The position numbers and the translations under genes were made by a program. DNA of 64,000 nucleotides from Polyangia bacterium (GTDB lineage Bacteria > Myxococcota_A > Polyangia > Nannocystales > Nannocystaceae), in NCBI GenBank assembly GCA_030424595.1, contig JAUHWG010000002.1, positions 124,001 to 188,000 of the forward strand. Direction: 5' to 3'. Below the pieces are notes generated by a model. It ran no database searches, was not told the origin of the DNA, and saw only the letters and a list, made by a program, of their open reading frames with translations. Below are positions 37,110 through 46,258 of this stretch, piece after piece (positions within the stretch are counted from its first letter, which is position 1; each line of letters opens with the position of its first letter).

Positions 37110-38624
37110 TCAGCGGCCGAAGATCCGCGGCCGACCGCGGCCACGCAGCGGCGCGGCGATCGAGCCCGCGACCGCCAGCGCGGTCGCCAGCTCCCCCTCG
37201 AGGCCGAGCCCCGGGAGGGTCAGGCGAGAGGCATGGTAGAGGTTTCGCAGCTCCGTCGCGTGCGGGTAAAGGCCGACCCCCAAGACCGGCTCGCCGCCCC
37301 TGCGGAGCACGATCGACTCCATCGGAGTCGGCCGGAGATCAGGCGCCCGCTCGCTGATCTCACGGCCCCGTCGATCGAGGACGCCGCGCCCGTCGTGCGC
37401 CGAGTAGCTCCAGTTGACGTGCGGCCCGACGAAGGGGAGCACGCCGGCGATGTCGAGCTCGTCCAGCACCCGCTCGCGGAGGTCCTCGAGCGGCTCCCGC
37501 GGATCGATGATCCGGGTCAGAACCAGCCGCCGCGCGTCGTTGACGACAGTGGGATCGATCCGTAGGTAGGAGGTGCCGATCCCGTGGCGGGCGACCCAGC
37601 CCTCGGTCTTGCCGAGGTGGACGACGATCCCGTCGAGCGCCGGGGAGACGCCAGCGGCGTCGATGTCGAGGTGGAGGACGTAGCGCTGGGCGGCGAGCTC
37701 GACGTTCGCGGGCGAGAGGCCGAAGACCCCCTGGAGCCCGCTGGTCGGGATGACCTCCCGCAGGAGGTAGTGAGGATCGTCGGCGAGGATCAGGTGCTCG
37801 CAGCCGTAGGCGCCGCGCTTGCCGAAGAAGGCAACGCCGCTGACCCGGCCGCGGTGGATCATCAGCTCCGCGACCCGGAGCGATGGTTTCACCTCGCCGG
37901 CGTGGGTGGTCAAGCGGTCCAGGAGAAAGCCGCGCATCCGCGGCATGCCGCCGGCGAAGTCCTCGGGTCCGGCGTCCCAGAGGGCGGCGAGGCGGAGCGC
38001 CGCGGCGGGCCCGAGCTGGCTCGGGGCCAGGTTCGCGAGCCACGGCAGCATCACTTGGCCGAGCAGCCGCATCGGGTGATCCTCGGCGAGCGGGGCCATG
38101 TCGTCGAGGTCGTAGCCGGGGAGCTGTCCGGCGATCTTCGACAGCGCCCGCCGGTCGAAGAAACCGTCGCTCGAGACCGCGAGATCGCTGGCGAGGATCT
38201 CCTCCCAAAGCTCGTGGCAGCCGCTGCTGAGCCGTTGATGCTCCGCCCAGGCCTGCAGACCCCGGGCGCCCGGCCACTCGCGATCGAGCTCCGCCCGGAG
38301 GTTGCGAAACCCCGACGAGAGATCGAGGCGATGATCGGGCAGGGCGAGGTGGAGGCGACCGCGGATCGGCGCCCGCTCACGGCGGACCTGCTGCCACACG
38401 CCGAGCTCGTCGAAGACCCGGCGGATCGGCGGCGACTCGCCGAAGACGATCGGCGTCGGCTCCGAGACGACAGGCTCCGGCCCTCCGGTGTCGACGCCGT
38501 CGATCGGCGCCAGCGGGATCACGAGCACTCGCTTGCCGCGACGGGCGACCAAGGCCGCCGCCGCCAGCCCCGCGAGATCGGAGCCGAGGACGATCAGATC
38601 GTAGAAGTTGGAGGTCGAGACCAC
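37110..38624 (-). CDS. FAD-dependent oxidoreductase-like protein, altered dinucleotide motif
   Basis: 504 residues. Resembles the phytoene-desaturase/FAD-dependent amine oxidoreductase group: DLIVLGSDLAGLAAAALVAR at the N-terminus and a final GLYPHATELRNLYHASRLTL...LGLEGELATALAVAG that matches the usual C-terminal FAD contact. But the GxGxxG loop is GSDLAG and the acidic residue at the end of the second strand is lost (RVLVIPLAP), so FAD binding may be weak or absent. Function unknown. GTG start at 38622-38624, four bases after the purM stop, so probably co-transcribed with purM. Confidence 0.7.
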   Translation of the reverse strand: MVSTSNFYDLIVLGSDLAGLAAAALVARRGKRVLVIPLAPIDGVDTGGPEPVVSEPTPIVFGESPPIRRVFDELGVWQQVRRERAPIRGRLHLALPDHRLDLSSGFRNLRAELDREWPGARGLQAWAEHQRLSSGCHELWEEILASDLAVSSDGFFDRRALSKIAGQLPGYDLDDMAPLAEDHPMRLLGQVMLPWLANLAPSQLGPAAALRLAALWDAGPEDFAGGMPRMRGFLLDRLTTHAGEVKPSLRVAELMIHRGRVSGVAFFGKRGAYGCEHLILADDPHYLLREVIPTSGLQGVFGLSPANVELAAQRYVLHLDIDAAGVSPALDGIVVHLGKTEGWVARHGIGTSYLRIDPTVVNDARRLVLTRIIDPREPLEDLRERVLDELDIAGVLPFVGPHVNWSYSAHDGRGVLDRRGREISERAPDLRPTPMESIVLRRGGEPVLGVGLYPHATELRNLYHASRLTLPGLGLEGELATALAVAGSIAAPLRGRGRPRIFGR

Positions 38625-38628
38625 GGCG

Positions 38629-39741
38629 TCAGCCAGCGTCGGAGAAGAGATCGGTCCCGGAGATCAGGACTTGGGGTGCATCTCCCCGCCGCGGCACCAC
38701 CTCGCCGAGGGTCATCACATCCTCGCCGCGATCGAGGAGCCCCGCCCGGAGATCGCTGACGCGTGAGGGATCGACGTAAAGCAGCATTCCGACTCCGCAG
38801 TTGAAGGTGCGCAACATTTCGTCGTTGCTCACCCCCTGGGCGGCGATCGCCGCGAAGACCGGCGGAGGGCGAAGCTCGGCGAGGTCGAGGTGGACGGCGA
38901 GCTCGTCGGCGACAGCCCGCTGCGGGTTCTCCCAGAGGCCGCCCCCCGTGATGTGGGCCGCCCCGTGCAGCGGCGAGCCGGGGAAGTCGCGGGCGAAGGT
39001 GACAGCGTCGACGTAGATCCGCGTCGGCCGGAGCAGGGCGTCGGCGACGGTCTCGCCGTCGCCCCCGGGCAGCGCGTCGTCGAGGCCGAGGCCCGCGTAC
39101 TCGGGGTCCAGGAGGGCCTTGCGCGCGAGGCTGTAACCGTTCGAGTGCAGGCCCGAGGAGGGGAGGCCGAGGACGACATCGCCGGCGCGGACCTTGCCGG
39201 GGCCGAGGAGCGCCGGCCGGTCGACGACGCCGACCGCGAACGCGGCGAGATCATAGTGCCCGTCGGCGTACATCCCAGGAAGCTCGGCAGTCTCGCCGCC
39301 GAGGAGCGCGCAGTGCGACTGCTTGCACCCCTCGACGATCCCGGCGACCAGGGTCTCGACCTGACCGGGGTCCAGGCGACCGCAGGCGATGTAGTCGAGC
39401 ACGAAGAGCGGGCGTGCTCCGCTGACGATCAGATCGTTGACGCTCATCGCCACGAGGTCGATGCCGACCGTGTCATGTCGTTCACATGTGATCGCGACGA
39501 GCAGCTTGGTCCCGACCCCGTCGGTGCAGGCGACCATCACCGGATCCTGGAGGCCGGACGGCAGGCCGAAGAGCCCCGCGAAACCGCCTAGATCGCCGAT
39601 CTGCTCCGGCTGTCGGGTGCTCGCGACGAGCGAGCGGATCCTTTGAACGGCGAGGTTTCCGGCGTCGATGTCGACCCCTGCGTCTCGGTACGTCAGCTCG
39701 GTCGTCGACCGACCCGCCTGATCACCCTGGAGCTTGCTCAC
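38629..39741 (-). CDS. purM: Phosphoribosylaminoimidazole synthetase PurM (AIR synthetase)
   Basis: 370 residues. Fifth step of purine synthesis: FGAM + ATP to AIR. Motifs: LTYRDAGVDIDAGN at the start, MVACTDGVGTKLLVA, DLVAMSVNDLIVSGARPLFVLDYIA, ALLGGETAELPGMYA, GLPSSGLHSNGYSLAR, HITGGGLWENPQRA and NCGVGMLLYVDP. The standard start is the GTG at 39739-39741, giving VSKLQGDQAG; the frame continues to 39825 in overlap with accD upstream sequence, which is not coding. Head of a two-gene operon with the FAD-like protein; divergent from accD. Confidence 0.95.
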   Translation of the reverse strand: MSKLQGDQAGRSTTELTYRDAGVDIDAGNLAVQRIRSLVASTRQPEQIGDLGGFAGLFGLPSGLQDPVMVACTDGVGTKLLVAITCERHDTVGIDLVAMSVNDLIVSGARPLFVLDYIACGRLDPGQVETLVAGIVEGCKQSHCALLGGETAELPGMYADGHYDLAAFAVGVVDRPALLGPGKVRAGDVVLGLPSSGLHSNGYSLARKALLDPEYAGLGLDDALPGGDGETVADALLRPTRIYVDAVTFARDFPGSPLHGAAHITGGGLWENPQRAVADELAVHLDLAELRPPPVFAAIAAQGVSNDEMLRTFNCGVGMLLYVDPSRVSDLRAGLLDRGEDVMTLGEVVPRRGDAPQVLISGTDLFSDAG

Positions 39742-39818
39742 GGCAAGGCGATAGCAGGGCGGCGCGCCGGGGGCAACGGCCTTGCCTAACCAACAACTCA
39801 GAGCGATGATTCGCGGCC

Positions 39819-40772
39819 ATGGCATGGTGGCGACGCAAAAAAGAACCGCTCGACCGGGCGACGACCGATCAAAAGGTCTCGCTCCCGAAGGGCCTGTGGA
39901 GCAAGTGCGACGCCTGCGGTGAGATTACCTACACCGACGAGCTCATCGCCAACCTCCGCGTGTGCCCTGTCTGCAGCCACCACCACCCGATGCCGACACG
40001 CGAGCGGATCGCGGCGATGACCGACGAGGGCACCTGGGAGGAGCTGGACACGGAGCTGCGCTCGGGCGACCCGCTCAGCTTCCGCGACCGTGCGGCCTAC
40101 CGCGACCGGATCACCAAGGCGATCAAGAACGCAGGGCCCGGCGACGCCTTCGCCTCCGGTCTCGGCGAGATCGACGGTGTGCCGGTCAGCGCCGGCTTCT
40201 TCGTCTTTGAGTTCATGGGCGGCTCGATGGGATCGGTCGTCGGCGAGAAGGTCACGCGGGTCTTCGAGCGGGCCTACGAGAAGAAGATCCCCGCCATCGT
40301 CTTCTCCGCCTCGGGCGGCGCCCGCATGCAGGAGGGGATCCTCTCCCTGATGCAGATGGCGAAGACCTCGGCCGCCCGCAACCGCCTCCGCGACGCCGGT
40401 ATCCCCTACATCTCGGTCTGCCTCCAGCCGACCACCGGCGGCGTCGCGGCCTCCTTCGCGATGCTCGGCGACATCATCCTCACCGAGCCCGGCGCCCTCG
40501 TCGGCTTCGCCGGTCCGCGCGTCATCCAGCAGACGATCGGCCAGGAGCTGCCCGAGGGCTTTCAGCGGGCGGAGTTCCTCCTGGAGCACGGCATGATCGA
40601 TCAGATCGTCGACCGTCTGGTGCTCCGCGAGCACCTCGGCAGCCTCTTCCGGATGCTGCAGAAGATGCCCGCCAAGCCGCGGCCCTCGGAGTCGATGCGG
40701 GCCTCGATCGCAGCGGCAGCCGGGACGAACGAAGGAGCGCCGGCGACGAGCGCTCCCTCCTCGGAGGCTTGA
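39819..40772 (+). CDS. accD: Acetyl-CoA carboxylase carboxyltransferase subunit beta AccD
   Basis: 317 residues. Forms malonyl-CoA together with AccA. N-terminal zinc ribbon C30/C33/C49/C52 (CDAC...CPVC), then the crotonase-like domain: FVFEFMGGSMGSVVGEK, FSASGGARMQEGILSLMQMA, CLQPTTGGVAASFAMLGD, EPGALVGFAGPRVIQQT and EGFQRAEFLLEHGMID. Low-complexity C-terminus. ATG start at 39819. The stop overlaps the folC start (TGATG), the accD-folC order common in bacteria. Confidence 0.97.
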   Translation: MAWWRRKKEPLDRATTDQKVSLPKGLWSKCDACGEITYTDELIANLRVCPVCSHHHPMPTRERIAAMTDEGTWEELDTELRSGDPLSFRDRAAYRDRITKAIKNAGPGDAFASGLGEIDGVPVSAGFFVFEFMGGSMGSVVGEKVTRVFERAYEKKIPAIVFSASGGARMQEGILSLMQMAKTSAARNRLRDAGIPYISVCLQPTTGGVAASFAMLGDIILTEPGALVGFAGPRVIQQTIGQELPEGFQRAEFLLEHGMIDQIVDRLVLREHLGSLFRMLQKMPAKPRPSESMRASIAAAAGTNEGAPATSAPSSEA

Positions 40773-42019
40773 TGACGAGCGCTGCGCCGGCCTGGCAGCG
40801 TGAGCTCTTCGAGCGGCGGACGATCGGCGTCCACCTCGGCCTGGATGTCATCCGCGCCGCCTACAGGCACCTCGGCGAGCCGGCGGCGAAGCTGCCCGCG
40901 GTCCACGTCGTCGGCACCAACGGCAAGGGGTCGACCTCGGCGATGGTCGCCCACGGTCTGCGACGCGCAGGTCGTCGGGTGGGCCTCTTCACGAGCCCGC
41001 ACCTCCACCGGATCGCCGAGCGGATCCGGATCGACGGAGAGCCTGTCGAGGACCGGGTCCTCGAGCGGTGGATCGGCGAGGTGCTCGCCGTCGAGCGGGC
41101 GGGAGACCTCGGGGGGGCGCTCTCCTTCTTCGAGATCCTGACCCTCGCCGGCCTCCTCGCCTTCGTCGACGCGAAGGTCGACGTCGCCGTCGTCGAGTGC
41201 GGGCTCGGAGGGCGCCTCGACGCGACCCGGATCGCCAGCTCGGCGCTGACCCTGATCACCCCGATCGCCCTCGATCATCAGCGTTGGCTCGGGCCCGACC
41301 TCAAGGCCATCGCCGGCGAGAAGGCTGCGGTCATGGAGAACCGAGCGCCGACCATCTCCGCCGCCCAAGACCCGCTCGCCGCCGCGGTGATCGAACGGGC
41401 GGCAGAGCGTTGGCAGACCTCGCTGCGTTGGGCAGATCTCGCGCCGAGGGCCCCACGAGGGCTCCCCGGGGAGCATCAGCGGCAAAACGCAGGGCTCGCG
41501 CAGGCGGCCCTCCAGCACCTCCTCGGCGAGGCGCCGCTCACCCTGCTCGACGGTGTTCGCTGGCCGGGCAGGCTCGAGTCGATCGAGGTCGGCGGCGGGC
41601 GGATGCTCTTCGACGTCGCCCACAACCCCCACGGCATCGCCGCTCTTCGCCGCTACCTCGCGAGCACCCCCGCGATCGGCGGACGGCTGATCGTCTTCGG
41701 GGCGATGCTCGGCAAGGAGGCGCCGGCGATGGTCCGCGATCTCGCGTCCCTCGGATCGCCGATGCTCCTCGTCCCGCCCGCCGATCGTGATGGCTGGGCG
41801 CCGTCTGAGCTGGCAGCGGCGCTCGACGCCGAGCTGCCGGTGGCGACGGCGAGCGCGCTCGACTCCCCGGAGGCCACAGGTCCGATCCAGGCTCACCTGG
41901 CCCGCGGCGGCGAGGTCGTGGTCTGCGGCTCCTGCTACCTCGTCGGGGCGATCCGCGGCCAGGTGACAGGCGAGCAGGCGGACGGAGTCCTCCTCGCCGA
42001 TCCGATGCCCCGCAAGTAG
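40772..42019 (+). CDS. folC: Folylpolyglutamate/dihydrofolate synthase FolC
   Basis: 415 residues, normal length. Adds glutamate to folates. Mur-ligase-like: P-loop VVGTNGKGSTSAMVAH (~46-61), GLFTSPHLHRIAERI, FEILTLAGLLAF, VVECGLGGRLDATRI, ITPIALDHQRWLG, IAGEKAAVMENRAP, and FDVAHNPHGIAALRRYL in the C-terminal half. ATG at 40772 overlaps the accD stop and has GGAGG 4 bases upstream, so coupling is likely. The last 49 bases including the stop have a diverged duplicate 77 bases downstream. Confidence 0.95.
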   Translation: MTSAAPAWQRELFERRTIGVHLGLDVIRAAYRHLGEPAAKLPAVHVVGTNGKGSTSAMVAHGLRRAGRRVGLFTSPHLHRIAERIRIDGEPVEDRVLERWIGEVLAVERAGDLGGALSFFEILTLAGLLAFVDAKVDVAVVECGLGGRLDATRIASSALTLITPIALDHQRWLGPDLKAIAGEKAAVMENRAPTISAAQDPLAAAVIERAAERWQTSLRWADLAPRAPRGLPGEHQRQNAGLAQAALQHLLGEAPLTLLDGVRWPGRLESIEVGGGRMLFDVAHNPHGIAALRRYLASTPAIGGRLIVFGAMLGKEAPAMVRDLASLGSPMLLVPPADRDGWAPSELAAALDAELPVATASALDSPEATGPIQAHLARGGEVVVCGSCYLVGAIRGQVTGEQADGVLLADPMPRK

Positions 42020-42095
42020 GGACGCCATCGCGACCCTAAGAGCTCGGCGAGCAGGCGGACGGCATCTCCTCGCCGATCCGATGCTACGCGGCTAG
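41971..42095 (+). repeat. Direct duplication of the folC 3' end
   Basis: 41971-42019 (CGAGCAGGCGGACGG... to the TAG) recurs at 42048-42095, one base shorter and with the ending GCTACGCGGCTAG in place of GCCCCGCAAGTAG. The second copy lies outside any gene. The 200-base gap after folC holds nothing else I can support. Confidence 0.85.
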
Positions 42096-42218
42096 CGTAG
42101 GGTAGGGCAGCGCAGCGCGATGGGGAGGGGGGCCGGGCGCCCAGGGCACCCCGCACCAGCACTGCGATCGAGGGCCGCTTCAGCCTCTAGCGGGAAAGTC
42201 CAGAGCGACGCGCTTCGG

Positions 42219-42845
42219 CTATCCAGCGGAGAGCGCCAGCGAGGCGCGCTGGAGCTTGGCCAGCTTCCAGCTCGCGATCACGGTCGCCAGCGCCGCGACG
42301 ACGACGGAGAAGAGCGGCGCGCCGTAGAGCGGCCCGAGGAGCGCCAGCGCGAGCATCACGGGCAGCCAACCGTAGTCGAGCAGGCGATCGATCTTGGCGG
42401 TCCGGGCGAGGTCTCGCATGACGATGGCGAGCTGGGCCTCGTCCTCCGGGGCGAGGGCGATCGCCTGTCGCCGCGCCGGCAAGAGGTGGAGGTTCCACCA
42501 CTGGAGCTGCGTCGCGAGCTGATAGAGCCGCGCGAGCTCGCTGTGGATCCGCGGCTCGCTCGACATCACCACCGCGGGCGAGTAGGTGCGGATCGACGGG
42601 ATGTGGACCCTCGCGGTCCCGAGGGCCAAAGCCGCCTCTAGGAGTGAAGCTCGCGCCTGGGCGGCCTGCGACTCCAGCGAGTCCTCGGAGCACTCGCTCG
42701 TGTCCCCTGTCAGGTTGAGGAGGGCGAGGTGGAGCGCCTCGCCAGCGGCCGCCAGGTGGGGTCGGACAAGCTCAGCCACCCCGCGCTCACCCGCCGCATC
42801 AGCGCGGTAGAAGGAGAGCGAGCGAGGAGGCGAGAGGGACCGCAT
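42219..42845 (-). CDS. Membrane protein, function unknown
   Basis: 208 residues. Helical cytosolic N-terminal part (ELVRPHLAAAGEALHLALLN, AQARASLLEAALALGTARVH), a His/Trp-rich middle (LQWWNLHLLPARRQ), and two C-terminal membrane helices (WLPVMLALALLGPLYGAPLF; VVVAALATVIASWKL). ATG at 42843-42845 chosen; the frame runs upstream but into low-complexity sequence. I do not recognise the family. Confidence 0.65.
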   Translation of the reverse strand: MRSLSPPRSLSFYRADAAGERGVAELVRPHLAAAGEALHLALLNLTGDTSECSEDSLESQAAQARASLLEAALALGTARVHIPSIRTYSPAVVMSSEPRIHSELARLYQLATQLQWWNLHLLPARRQAIALAPEDEAQLAIVMRDLARTAKIDRLLDYGWLPVMLALALLGPLYGAPLFSVVVAALATVIASWKLAKLQRASLALSAG

Positions 42846-42926
42846 TGGCCTGAGCTCAAGCCTAGGCGACGATCCCCGCCCGGGCCACCTCGTCGTCCAG
42901 AGTCCTCCGACGAGGCCTCCGGCACG

Positions 42927-42955
42927 CCTCTCCTGGCCTCTCCTGGCCTCTCCGG
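42927..42955. repeat. 10-bp tandem repeat
   Basis: CCTCTCCTGG repeated almost three times, 74 bases downstream of the stop of the ankyrin-repeat gene. Confidence 0.75.
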
Positions 42956-43028
42956 ACTGCACTGCGCCGATCGCCCCAGCGGTCTCATGATGGAGCGCGC
43001 TGGAGGAACGTAGCCGCCGCCGTCTCGC

Positions 43029-43853
43029 TCACCCGCCAGCGGCTGCGAGGACCGCCGCCGTCTCCGTCCACCCCTTCTCATCGGCGATCTGAGCCGGAGT
43101 CCGCTCGTCATACTCGCGGATCGCGGTCGCCGACCAGCCTGCCTCTAGGAGCAGACCGACGATCTTGGCCGCCTCCGCGTCGCTCTCGGAGAAGCGCACG
43201 GCCTCCCAGACGGCAGCCTCTCCGTTGGAGCAGCTCTCGGGGCCGACGCCGTGATCGAGCGCCATCTTGATGAACTCGTAGCTCTCGCCGACGAGCGCAC
43301 AGCGGCGAAGCTCCGGCGGGCTGCTCTCGTCGCGCATGTCGGCGCCCGCCTCTAGGAGCAGCTCCAAGGCGGCGACGTTGTCGTACTGGGCCGCGCGCGA
43401 GACCGCGTTGTCGAGCGCCTCCCGGTCTGGCCCCTTGGCCAGCTCAGCCCGGACGTCGTCGAGATCACCGTCGGTCGCGTAGTAGGCGAGCATGCTCCCG
43501 TAGGTGCTGACGAGCGCGAGGATCTGGAGGCCGCGGCCGATCACGGCGAGGAAGACGAGGGCGAGGGCGACGATCCCGAGGCGGGTCAGGGGCTTGCCCT
43601 TCGCCGCCGCGAACTTACCGGCGACGAAGCTGCCGAAGAGGGAGAGGGCGATGATCAGCAGGCCGACGACCCCGAGGCCGATGACCGCGTCCCAGGTCTT
43701 CGGGAGGGGAGTGCTGGAGCCGGAGACCGAGAGGGCGAGGCTCAGATCGAAGGCCGTGTTGAAGACGCTGACGAGGGCGATGAGCAGGCAGCCGCCGCCG
43801 ACAAAGAGGCCGATGATGGCCAGAATCCCCCGCTCGGACGTGTTCTCTGACAT
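43029..43853 (-). CDS. Membrane-anchored ankyrin-repeat protein
   Basis: 274 residues. Three hydrophobic segments in the first half (ILAIIGLFVGGGCLLIALVS, AVIGLGVVGLLIIALSLFG, LGIVALALVFLAVIGRGLQ) place the C-terminal half on one side of the membrane. That half has ankyrin-type repeats: YATDGDLDDVRAELAKG, AAQYDNVAALELLLEAGAD, IKMALDHGVG, KIVGLLLEAGWSATA, TPAQIADEKGWTETAAVL. Ankyrin domains bind proteins; the partner is unknown. ATG start. No close operon partner: mazG ends 244 bases upstream in the same direction, and that gap holds nothing I can identify. Confidence 0.82.
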   Translation of the reverse strand: MSENTSERGILAIIGLFVGGGCLLIALVSVFNTAFDLSLALSVSGSSTPLPKTWDAVIGLGVVGLLIIALSLFGSFVAGKFAAAKGKPLTRLGIVALALVFLAVIGRGLQILALVSTYGSMLAYYATDGDLDDVRAELAKGPDREALDNAVSRAAQYDNVAALELLLEAGADMRDESSPPELRRCALVGESYEFIKMALDHGVGPESCSNGEAAVWEAVRFSESDAEAAKIVGLLLEAGWSATAIREYDERTPAQIADEKGWTETAAVLAAAGG

Positions 43854-44097
43854 GGGCTAGTCTCCGCCGCCCTTGTCCCACGCAGTGCCAGGGATGAAAA
43901 GCGCTAAGTCGCCCAGCGCCGAGGAGAGGCTGCCCCCCTAGCTGCCCGTGGCGAAGGTCCCGTGTGCTCTCGCGCCGCGATCGTTGGCCCTCTTGGGTTC
44001 GACGAAACGCCGCTGAACAGGGCCGTACCGCGAGTTTCGGCGGGGCCGAGAGGGGCGACGAGGGCTGGAGAGCGCGCGGGGCTCTTGCCACGGTCTG

Positions 44098-44964
44098 CTA
44101 GGCGCTCCCCAGCCCCTTGGCGCGAGCCTCGTTCCACCAGCCGTCCAGGCGCTCAAGCCCCGCCTTGGCCGGATCGACGCCCTCTTCGTGGGCGCGCTGC
44201 ATCATGTGGGCGAAGCGAGCCTCGAACTTCGCGTTGGCGCTGCGCAGGGCGTCCTCGGCCGTGATCCCGAGCTTGCTGCCGTAGCGCACCAGGACGAAGA
44301 GCAGGTCGCCGTACTCGTCGAGGATCCGCCTGCGGTCACCGCCGATGATCGCCTCCTCCATCTCGACCCACTCCTCTAGCACCTTCGCCCGCGGGCCCTC
44401 GGTGTCGGGCCAGTCAAAGCCGATGCTCGCTGCCTTCTCCTGCAGTCGCCACGAGCGCTGCATCGGCGGCAGCGCCCGCGGGACTCCAGCTAAGGGATCC
44501 GCGGGCCCTTCGATCTCGCGCTCGGCGGCCCGCTCGGCGGCCTTGATCTGCGCCCACTGGCGCTCGACCTCCTCGGGCGAGGAGCCGCCCTGGCTGTCGC
44601 CGAAGACGTGCGGGTGACGGCGGATCATCTTGGAGCGGATCGCCTCGATGACGTCGTCGAGATCGAACGCGTGCTCGCGCTCGCGCAGCGCCGCTTGGAA
44701 GACGATCTGAAAGAGGAGATCGCCGAGCTCGCGCCGATGCTCCTCGGGATCCTGGAGGGACTCCGCGACCTCGTAGGCCTCCTCGATCACATAGGGGCGG
44801 AGCGTCTCTAAAGTTTGCGCGCGATCCCACGGGCAACCGTCGGGTCCGAGGAGGCGGGCGACGAGGTCGCGCAGACCCTCAAGACCGTCACGCAGACCGT
44901 GCTGACGATGGTCTTCAGGCGACGCGGAAGGTGCGCATTTCGGGGGATCGGGGGCATCACTCAC
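44098..44964 (-). CDS. mazG: Nucleoside triphosphate pyrophosphohydrolase MazG
   Basis: 288 residues, length of the two-domain MazG. Hydrolyses NTPs to NMP and pyrophosphate, linked to clearing altered nucleotides and to the stringent response. First domain: LLGPDGCPWDRAQTLETLRP, EEAYEVAESLQ, ELGDLLFQIVFQA; second: EKAASIGFDWPD, LEEWVEMEEAI, DEYGDLLFVLVRYG, giving the EExxE...ExxD metal sites. GTG at 44962-44964 chosen as the start because the frame upstream is a shadow of phoH. Divergent from phoH. Confidence 0.93.
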   Translation of the reverse strand: MSDAPDPPKCAPSASPEDHRQHGLRDGLEGLRDLVARLLGPDGCPWDRAQTLETLRPYVIEEAYEVAESLQDPEEHRRELGDLLFQIVFQAALREREHAFDLDDVIEAIRSKMIRRHPHVFGDSQGGSSPEEVERQWAQIKAAERAAEREIEGPADPLAGVPRALPPMQRSWRLQEKAASIGFDWPDTEGPRAKVLEEWVEMEEAIIGGDRRRILDEYGDLLFVLVRYGSKLGITAEDALRSANAKFEARFAHMMQRAHEEGVDPAKAGLERLDGWWNEARAKGLGSA

Positions 44965-45090
44965 GGCGTTCTCGGTCGTACCACAGGGCGCACGCACGCG
45001 CCGTGCGCGGAGGTCGTGCTTGCCAACAAGTCTCCACGCTCTACGATCGAGGGACCGCGAAGCCTTCGCCCCTCGAACAGACGGAGAACT

Positions 45091-46149
45091 TTGACCGCTG
45101 CACCAGTGAAGCTCACCTTCGACGACCATGTCCCCCTTCAGCGTGTCCTCGGATCGGTCGGTGAAGGCACCGCCGCGGAGGACATCGCCCGAAGCACCGG
45201 CGTAGCGCTGCACCTGCGAGGGTCGGAGGTCACGCTCGACGGCGAGGCCGACGAGGTCGCCCTGGTCGAACGCTTGCTCCGCCAGATGTACGCGCTCGCG
45301 AAGGCCGGAACCCCGCTCTCTCCGGCAGACCTCAGCCGCGGTATCGACGTGCTCCGCCGCGATCCCTCGGCGGAGCTCAAGGTCGTCTTTGAAGATGTGA
45401 TCCTCGCGAAGACCGGCACCCGCCGGCCGATCGCGCCGCGAAGCCTCGCCCAGAAGCACTACGTCGACAGCATTCGTCGCTATGACCTGTCCTTTGGGGT
45501 AGGTCCTGCCGGGACCGGGAAGACCTACCTCGCGGTGGCGATGGCGATCCGCAACCTGCTGGACAAGCGGGTCCGTCGGATCATCCTCGCGCGCCCGGCG
45601 ATCGAGGCCGGCGAGAGCCTGGGCTTCCTCCCCGGGACGATGGAGGAGAAGGTCAGCCCCTACATGCGGCCGCTCTACGACGCCCTCAACGACATGCTCG
45701 CGCCGGACAAGGTCCTGCGGATGATGGAGCAGCGGGTGATCGAGATCGCGCCCTTGGCCTACATGCGCGGGCGGACCCTGAGCGACACCTTTGTCATCCT
45801 CGACGAGGCCCAGAACACGACCATCGAGCAGATGAAGATGTTCCTGACCCGGATCGGCGTCGGCACCAAGGCCGTCGTCACCGGCGATCCGAGCCAGATC
45901 GATCTGCCGAACGGCCAGCGCTCCGGCCTCGCCCACGCGATCAAGATCCTGCGCAACGTCGACGGGGTGGCGATCGCCCCCTTCACCGCCGCCGACGTCA
46001 TGCGTCACGCGCTGGTCCAGCGGATCATCCTCGCCTACGACCACGACCAGCAGCGGCGCGCTCGCTCGGGCGGCGGCCGTGAGCGACACCGGCGGGCCGA
46101 GACCGGCCCCAACGGCGCCGACGACTCCGACGACTCCGACGTCCACTGA
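45091..46149 (+). CDS. PhoH-like ATPase (YbeZ type)
   Basis: 352 residues. PhoH-family P-loop ATPase that in many bacteria sits with ybeY and assists ribosome or RNA maturation. KH-like N-terminal part, then the ATPase: Walker [19 protein letters not shown] (~136-153), [18 protein letters not shown], Walker [13 protein letters not shown] (~231-242) and [15 protein letters not shown] at 45091 with GGAG 4 bases upstream is the best start; GTG at 45106 is an alternative. The stop TGA lies inside the first of four 10-bp repeats. ybeY is ~4 kb downstream on the same strand. Confidence 0.93.
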   Translation: MTAAPVKLTFDDHVPLQRVLGSVGEGTAAEDIARSTGVALHLRGSEVTLDGEADEVALVERLLRQMYALAKAGTPLSPADLSRGIDVLRRDPSAELKVVFEDVILAKTGTRRPIAPRSLAQKHYVDSIRRYDLSFGVGPAGTGKTYLAVAMAIRNLLDKRVRRIILARPAIEAGESLGFLPGTMEEKVSPYMRPLYDALNDMLAPDKVLRMMEQRVIEIAPLAYMRGRTLSDTFVILDEAQNTTIEQMKMFLTRIGVGTKAVVTGDPSQIDLPNGQRSGLAHAIKILRNVDGVAIAPFTAADVMRHALVQRIILAYDHDQQRRARSGGGRERHRRAETGPNGADDSDDSDVH

Positions 46150-46182
46150 CGCCCACTGACGCCCACTGACGCCCACTGACGC
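46143..46182. repeat. 10-bp tandem repeat starting at the phoH stop codon
   Basis: Four perfect copies of CCACTGACGC. The TGA stop of the PhoH-like gene (46147-46149) is inside the first copy, and three non-coding copies follow. The array reaches to ~77 bases before the tldD start. Confidence 0.95.
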
Positions 46183-46258
46183 GTTGTCCGGGGGAGGTTC
46201 CCCGAAGAACGTGACGATCCCTTGCGTCGCGGCCGCGGACCCTCCAATCTCCTCCGCC

